Shown here: one piece after another, positions 61,134 to 64,000 of the stretch
Layout: every line of letters starts with the position of its first letter
Position numbering within the stretch: position 1 is the stretch's first letter
Assembly: GCA_965214525.1 (NCBI GenBank)
Contig: OZ243959.1
Span: forward strand, 1,178,001-1,242,000
Length of the DNA: 64,000 bases
From: Qipengyuania_B sp965214525
Lineage (GTDB): Bacteria; Pseudomonadota; Alphaproteobacteria; Sphingomonadales; Sphingomonadaceae
Reading direction: 5' to 3'
The notes under the pieces: model-generated
Told to the model about the DNA's origin: nothing
Database searches by the model: none
Seen by the model: only the letters and a program-made list of their open reading frames with translations
Position numbers and translations under genes: made by a program

Positions 61134-61560
61134 GCAGTTCTCTCCTTCGGGAAGGAGTATTGTGCCGCATGGCCCAAATATTGCAATGGGTATTGGATGA
61201 GCAGGTCTTTAGGGTGTCAGTTACGCTCGGTGCCAAGCCGGCCGCGCATAGACCGGCGGAAGTGGCGGTGACCGCAATAACCTCGGCATCACCGACGCGG
61301 CGTACACGCTCCAAGTACTGTTTCAGGGAAAGATTGCTGTCACTTTCTCCTTCGCGCGCCTTCAGCCGCTCCAGCTTCTTGAGTTGATCGATCGTCAGCC
61401 GGTCTACCATCCGTTCCGCCATGCAGCCAGCATTCCGCTCGCCGAGGCCGGCGTCCACTAGCGCGGAACGCACGCGGCTTTCCGCAATAGTCTGCGCGCA
61501 AGCTGGCAGGCCGAGCGTGAGAATGCTGAGGGCAAATAGCGCATGGGTCGAGCGGGCCAT
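60991..61560 (-). CDS. Small secreted helical protein upstream of the beta-helix gene, 3' end unclear
   Basis: From ATG 61560: a signal peptide (MARSTHALFALSILTLGLPACAQ) and a helical domain with SRVRSALVDAGLGERNAGCM and ERMVDRLTIDQLKKLERLKA, similar to small secreted proteins of sphingomonads whose mature part ends soon after a Cys (here AGLCAAGL near residue 110). The frame instead runs on without similarity for about 75 more residues, overlapping the beta-helix gene by 143 bases. A one-base frame change near 61210 would place a stop within a few codons, so a small indel is likely. I therefore trust about residues 1-112. Confidence 0.6.
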   Translation of the reverse strand: MARSTHALFALSILTLGLPACAQTIAESRVRSALVDAGLGERNAGCMAERMVDRLTIDQLKKLERLKAREGESDSNLSLKQYLERVRRVGDAEVIAVTATSAGLCAAGLAPSVTDTLKTCSSNTHCNIWAMRHNTPSRRRELHDPPDHCCRIARFGDADCCQDGDGCARRRLAGPAAGGADPCRTGRYD

Positions 61561-61617
61561 CGTGTTTCCTCTTCTGCTTACAACCGGTTTGGCCGCGAGT
61601 GGCTCCAGCAGACCTGT

Positions 61618-63291
61618 TCAGTCGAGCGCCTTCACAATGCCCTCGACCATTTTCTTTGCATCGGAAAGCAGCATGGTCGTCTGCGGCATGTAGAACACAT
61701 CGTTGTCGACGCCTGCATAGCCAACGCCGCCCATACTGCGCTTGATGAAGAATACCTGTTTGGCCTTGTCGACATCGAACACCGGCATCCCGTAGATAGG
61801 GGAGGTTTTGTCAGTCTTCGCGGCAGGGTTCACCACATCGTTCGCCCCGATAATGAAGGCGACATCGGCCTGCGCGAACTCGCTGTTGATATCCTCCAGC
61901 TCAAACACTTCGTCATAGGGCACGTTCGCCTCCGCCAGCAGCACGTTCATGTGGCCGGGCATCCGCCCAGCGACAGGGTGGATCGCGTATTTTACCTCGA
62001 TGCCCTTTTCCTTCAGCATGTCGCCCATTTCGCGCAAGGCATGCTGCGCCTGCGCCACCGCCATGCCGTAGCCAGGGATGATGATGACGCTCTCGGCCTG
62101 TTCCAGCATGAAGGCGGCATCGTCCGCGCTACCCTGCTTGTACGGTCGCTGCTCGCGCGCCTCGCCTCCGCCCGCCGCGCTGTCTTCCGCGCCGAAGCCG
62201 CCTGCTATGACGCTGAGAAAGCTGCGGTTCATCGCCCGGCACATGATGTAGGAGAGGATCGCGCCAGACGAGCCGACCAGCGCGCCGGTGATGATCAGCG
62301 CCGTATTGCCCAGCGTGAACCCCAGCGCCGCCGCCGCCCAGCCCGAATAGCTGTTCAGCATCGACACCACCACCGGCATGTCCGCCCCGCCGATCGGAAT
62401 GATGAGCAGGAAGCCGATGATGAAGGCGAGCACGGTCAGCGCGATGATGAAGGGCAGCGTGTCGGCGGGCGCAGCCATCGCGAACAGCGCCGTCAGGACA
62501 ATGATCGCAGCCAGCGTGCCCAGATTGATGACGTGTCGCGCGGGCAGCAGGATCGGCGAGCCGCTCATTCGCCCGGACAGTTTGAGGAAGGCTATGACCG
62601 AGCCGCTGAACGTAATCGCTCCGATGGCGATGCCGAGGCCGAGTTCGACGCGGCTGATGGGGTTGATTTCGTATGGCATGGACCAGCCGACGCTCTCAAC
62701 AGGCACGAGGATGCCGAACGCCTCGGGGTTCAGATACGCCGCCCAGCCGACCAGCACCGCCGCCAAACCCACCAGCGAGTGAAACGCCGCGACTAGTTCC
62801 GGCATCGCTGTCATGGCGATGCGGCGGGCAATAAGGAACCCTATCAGTCCCCCGATGGCGATGGCGACGCCGATCTCGGCGATATTGGCGACGTCATGCG
62901 TGACCAGTGTCGTTATCACGGCGATCAGCATTCCCGCCATGCCAAAGCGGTTGCCGGTGCGGCTGGTCGAAGGATGCGACAGCCCGCGCAATGCGAGAAT
63001 GAAGCAGACGCCAGCAACAAGATAGGCCAGCGCAACCCACGGGTTCACCGCCGGCTCGATGACGGGCAAAATCACGGTCGGGCTATCCGGACCAAATTCG
63101 CCTGCGCTGACCGGCGGCGGTGGAGGAGGATCGGGGAAAGGGGCGGCATCGGCAGGGGCGGCCCATGTAAGCATCGTCATCGCGAGGAGCGAAGCGACGA
63201 AGCGATCCAAGGCCGTTGCGCACTGCCGCTCTGAATTGCCTCGCTGCGCTCGCAATGACGGCAGATGCGAAAACAGGAGAGCGAAGCGCAT
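61618..63291 (-). CDS. pntB: NAD(P) transhydrogenase subunit beta (PntB) with a disrupted leader
   Basis: Membrane subunit of proton-coupled NADH/NADP+ transhydrogenase. From ATG 63291 (overlapping the pntAb stop) the 557-residue product has a leader of about 85 residues before the core VNPWVALAYLVAGVCFILALRGL. After several membrane helices, the domain III region shows IIPGYGMAVAQAQHA, PGHMNVLLAEANVPYDEV and GANDVVNPAAKTD, the NADP(H)-binding motifs. Usual PntB is about 460 residues; the extra length is partly a palindrome insert in the leader (63175-63260). pntAa, which supplies the NAD-binding part, is not directly upstream. Confidence 0.92.
   Translation of the reverse strand: MRFALLFSHLPSLRAQRGNSERQCATALDRFVASLLAMTMLTWAAPADAAPFPDPPPPPPVSAGEFGPDSPTVILPVIEPAVNPWVALAYLVAGVCFILALRGLSHPSTSRTGNRFGMAGMLIAVITTLVTHDVANIAEIGVAIAIGGLIGFLIARRIAMTAMPELVAAFHSLVGLAAVLVGWAAYLNPEAFGILVPVESVGWSMPYEINPISRVELGLGIAIGAITFSGSVIAFLKLSGRMSGSPILLPARHVINLGTLAAIIVLTALFAMAAPADTLPFIIALTVLAFIIGFLLIIPIGGADMPVVVSMLNSYSGWAAAALGFTLGNTALIITGALVGSSGAILSYIMCRAMNRSFLSVIAGGFGAEDSAAGGGEAREQRPYKQGSADDAAFMLEQAESVIIIPGYGMAVAQAQHALREMGDMLKEKGIEVKYAIHPVAGRMPGHMNVLLAEANVPYDEVFELEDINSEFAQADVAFIIGANDVVNPAAKTDKTSPIYGMPVFDVDKAKQVFFIKRSMGGVGYAGVDNDVFYMPQTTMLLSDAKKMVEGIVKALD
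63175..63260. repeat. 86-base palindromic element inside the pntB reading frame
   Basis: Left end CGTCATCGCGAG and right end CTCGCAATGACG are complementary, and the flanks continue as GCGAAGCGACGAAGCG and CTCGCTGCGCTCG arms, a pattern familiar as a dispersed palindrome (CGTCATTGCGAGCGAAGCGA...GCAATGACG) in many alphaproteobacteria. It lies within the pntB leader and the frame stays open, coding SLRAQRGNSERQ and ALDRFVASLLAMTM. Confidence 0.8.
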
Positions 63292-63572
63292 CACTTCTCC
63301 TTCTTCTGGTACATCGCCAGCATCCTCGCTGTGACGGCGAAGCCGCCGAAGATGTTTACGCTCGCCAGCACCACGCCCGCCAGCCCCAACCACTTCGCCG
63401 CCGGGCTACCCGCCTCCGCCGCGGCGATCAGCGCGCCGACGATAATGACCGAAGAGATCGCGTTCGTCACCGCCATAAGCGGGGTGTGCAGCGCGGGCGT
63501 GACCGACCAGACCACGTAATAACCGACGAAACACGCCAGCACGAAGATCGATAGGATGGAGATGAAGTCCAT
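63291..63572 (-). CDS. NAD(P) transhydrogenase alpha subunit, membrane part (PntAb)
   Basis: A 93-residue protein with three membrane segments: MDFISILSIFVLACFVGYYVVWSVTPALHTPLMAVTNAISSVIIVGAL-type sequence and the end GGFAVTARMLAMYQKKEK. This is the second of the two alpha-subunit genes of split transhydrogenases (pntAb/pntA2). PVTNAISS-like motif TNAISSVIIVGAL is a family hallmark. Its stop overlaps the pntB start. The expected pntAa does not precede it within 128 bases; a fasciclin-domain gene does. Confidence 0.93.
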   Translation of the reverse strand: MDFISILSIFVLACFVGYYVVWSVTPALHTPLMAVTNAISSVIIVGALIAAAEAGSPAAKWLGLAGVVLASVNIFGGFAVTARMLAMYQKKEK

Positions 63573-63700
63573 GCGAGAGCCCCCTGGTGAGGTCGCAAGG
63601 CATATGATGGTTATGCAATCGTGTCGAGATAGCTGCGCTCGACATGTAAACGGGCCGCCATCTTTCGACAGCGGCCTTTTGAACGCGAATGCCCGGCCGA

Positions 63701-64000
63701 TCAGTTGCGCGGCATCAAGACCCCGCCGATCGAATGAATGATGCCATTTGCATTGCGGATATCGGCATTCTCGACATAAGCGATGCCGCCCGCCAGGTCG
63801 GTCAGGCGGACGCGATCTCCGTCGAGCGTGGCACTGAGCGGCGTGCCCTGTAATGTCGTCAGCGAGGCGCTTCCCCCGCCGCTATTGATGCGCGCGATCA
63901 AATCGTTGGCGCTATAGGCGCCCGCAACGACATGATAGGTCAGCACACCGCGCAGCATCTCCTCATTGCCGGGCTGCATGAGCGCAGTGCGCGTGGCGGC
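63701..64000 (-). CDS. Fasciclin-domain protein, N-terminus beyond the window
   Basis: The visible 99 residues are the C-terminal part of a fasciclin (FAS1) domain: MQPGNEEMLRGVLTYHVVAGAYSANDLIARI, then ATLDGDRVRLTDLAGGIAYVENADIRNANGIIHSIGGVLMP, which matches the conserved H2 block of the family. Bacterial FAS1 proteins are secreted or surface proteins thought to act in adhesion. The frame remains open at 64000, so the signal peptide and start lie outside. Confidence 0.9.
   Translation of the reverse strand, partial: AATRTALMQPGNEEMLRGVLTYHVVAGAYSANDLIARINSGGGSASLTTLQGTPLSATLDGDRVRLTDLAGGIAYVENADIRNANGIIHSIGGVLMPRN

Noticed and set aside
60168..61271. 367-codon plus-strand frame across the beta-helix gene
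   Set aside because: Antisense to a signal-peptide-bearing protein with repeats.
61543..62796. 417-codon plus-strand frame across pntB
   Set aside because: Very His/Asp-rich translation, antisense to PntB.
1..64000. CRISPR arrays or rRNA operon
   Set aside because: No regularly spaced repeats of 25-40 bases and no rRNA-like sequence were seen.

Overview
The window is GC-rich, gene-dense chromosomal DNA. It most resembles an alphaproteobacterium of the Sphingomonadales, probably Erythrobacteraceae; this is an inference from gene content and order, not a database match. The pointers are a ctaC-ctaD-ctaB cytochrome oxidase cluster, a pyrE-pdxJ-acpS-lepB run, hisG-hisD-nusB-thiL-hppA, a MipZ-type division ATPase, the CobS cobaltochelatase subunit, an orphan cpaF, tandem entericidin lipoproteins and split pntAB. 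Many genes start with GTG or TTG and join through ATGA-type stop/start overlaps.

Layout. 1-3.5 kb (minus): aa3 oxidase subunits II and I and heme O synthase (cut by the window edge). 3.7-9.3 kb (plus): one long operon pyrE, pdxJ, a small membrane protein, acpS, lepB, a PerM/AI-2E transporter, a DUF3089 hydrolase and ruvX, followed by two hotdog thioesterases. 10.2-15.3 kb: class A PBP (frameshifted), cobS, an MpaB/DUF2236 protein and a J-domain protein. 15.4-19 kb (plus): bolA, a brnT/brnA-like pair, a small unknown, pirin, SDR and alpha/beta hydrolase, nearly all overlapping. 19.4-28 kb: DUF2332 protein (frameshifted), hisG, hisD, nusB, thiL, hppA, tesB, ecsC. 28-34 kb: uvrC, mipZ, infA, maf, an RNase G-like gene, yacG and tRNA-Phe.

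34-43.6 kb is accessory. Directly after tRNA-Phe lie a palindromic CTG/TTG repeat and the decayed 3' end of an IS3-type transposase. Then come a kinase-like/DUF6285 protein and an acyl-CoA dehydrogenase (less GC-rich to the eye), a decayed serine hydrolase 5' end, an aldo/keto reductase, a cysteine-desulfurase-like protein, gamma-glutamyltransferase, a truncated ParB-like fragment and a stand-alone HPr-kinase-like protein.

43.7-57.5 kb returns to core genes: Na+/H+ antiporter, purC, purS, purQ, a GGDEF/EAL regulator, glmS, an EamA exporter, cpaF, two entericidins, DUF938, an NAD(P)-binding protein and dgt. 57.6-64 kb holds a secreted subtilase, a coupled diheme-cytochrome/beta-helix pair of unknown role with a small secreted protein, pntB and pntAb, and a fasciclin-domain protein cut by the window end.

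Three observations stand out: the coupled cytochrome/beta-helix module, the bolA-linked brnT/brnA-like/unknown cassette, and a dispersed palindrome that has landed inside the pntB reading frame. Two genes, possibly three, show single-base frame disruptions that could be real mutations or sequencing errors. I saw no CRISPR array, rRNA, intact transposase or integrase.
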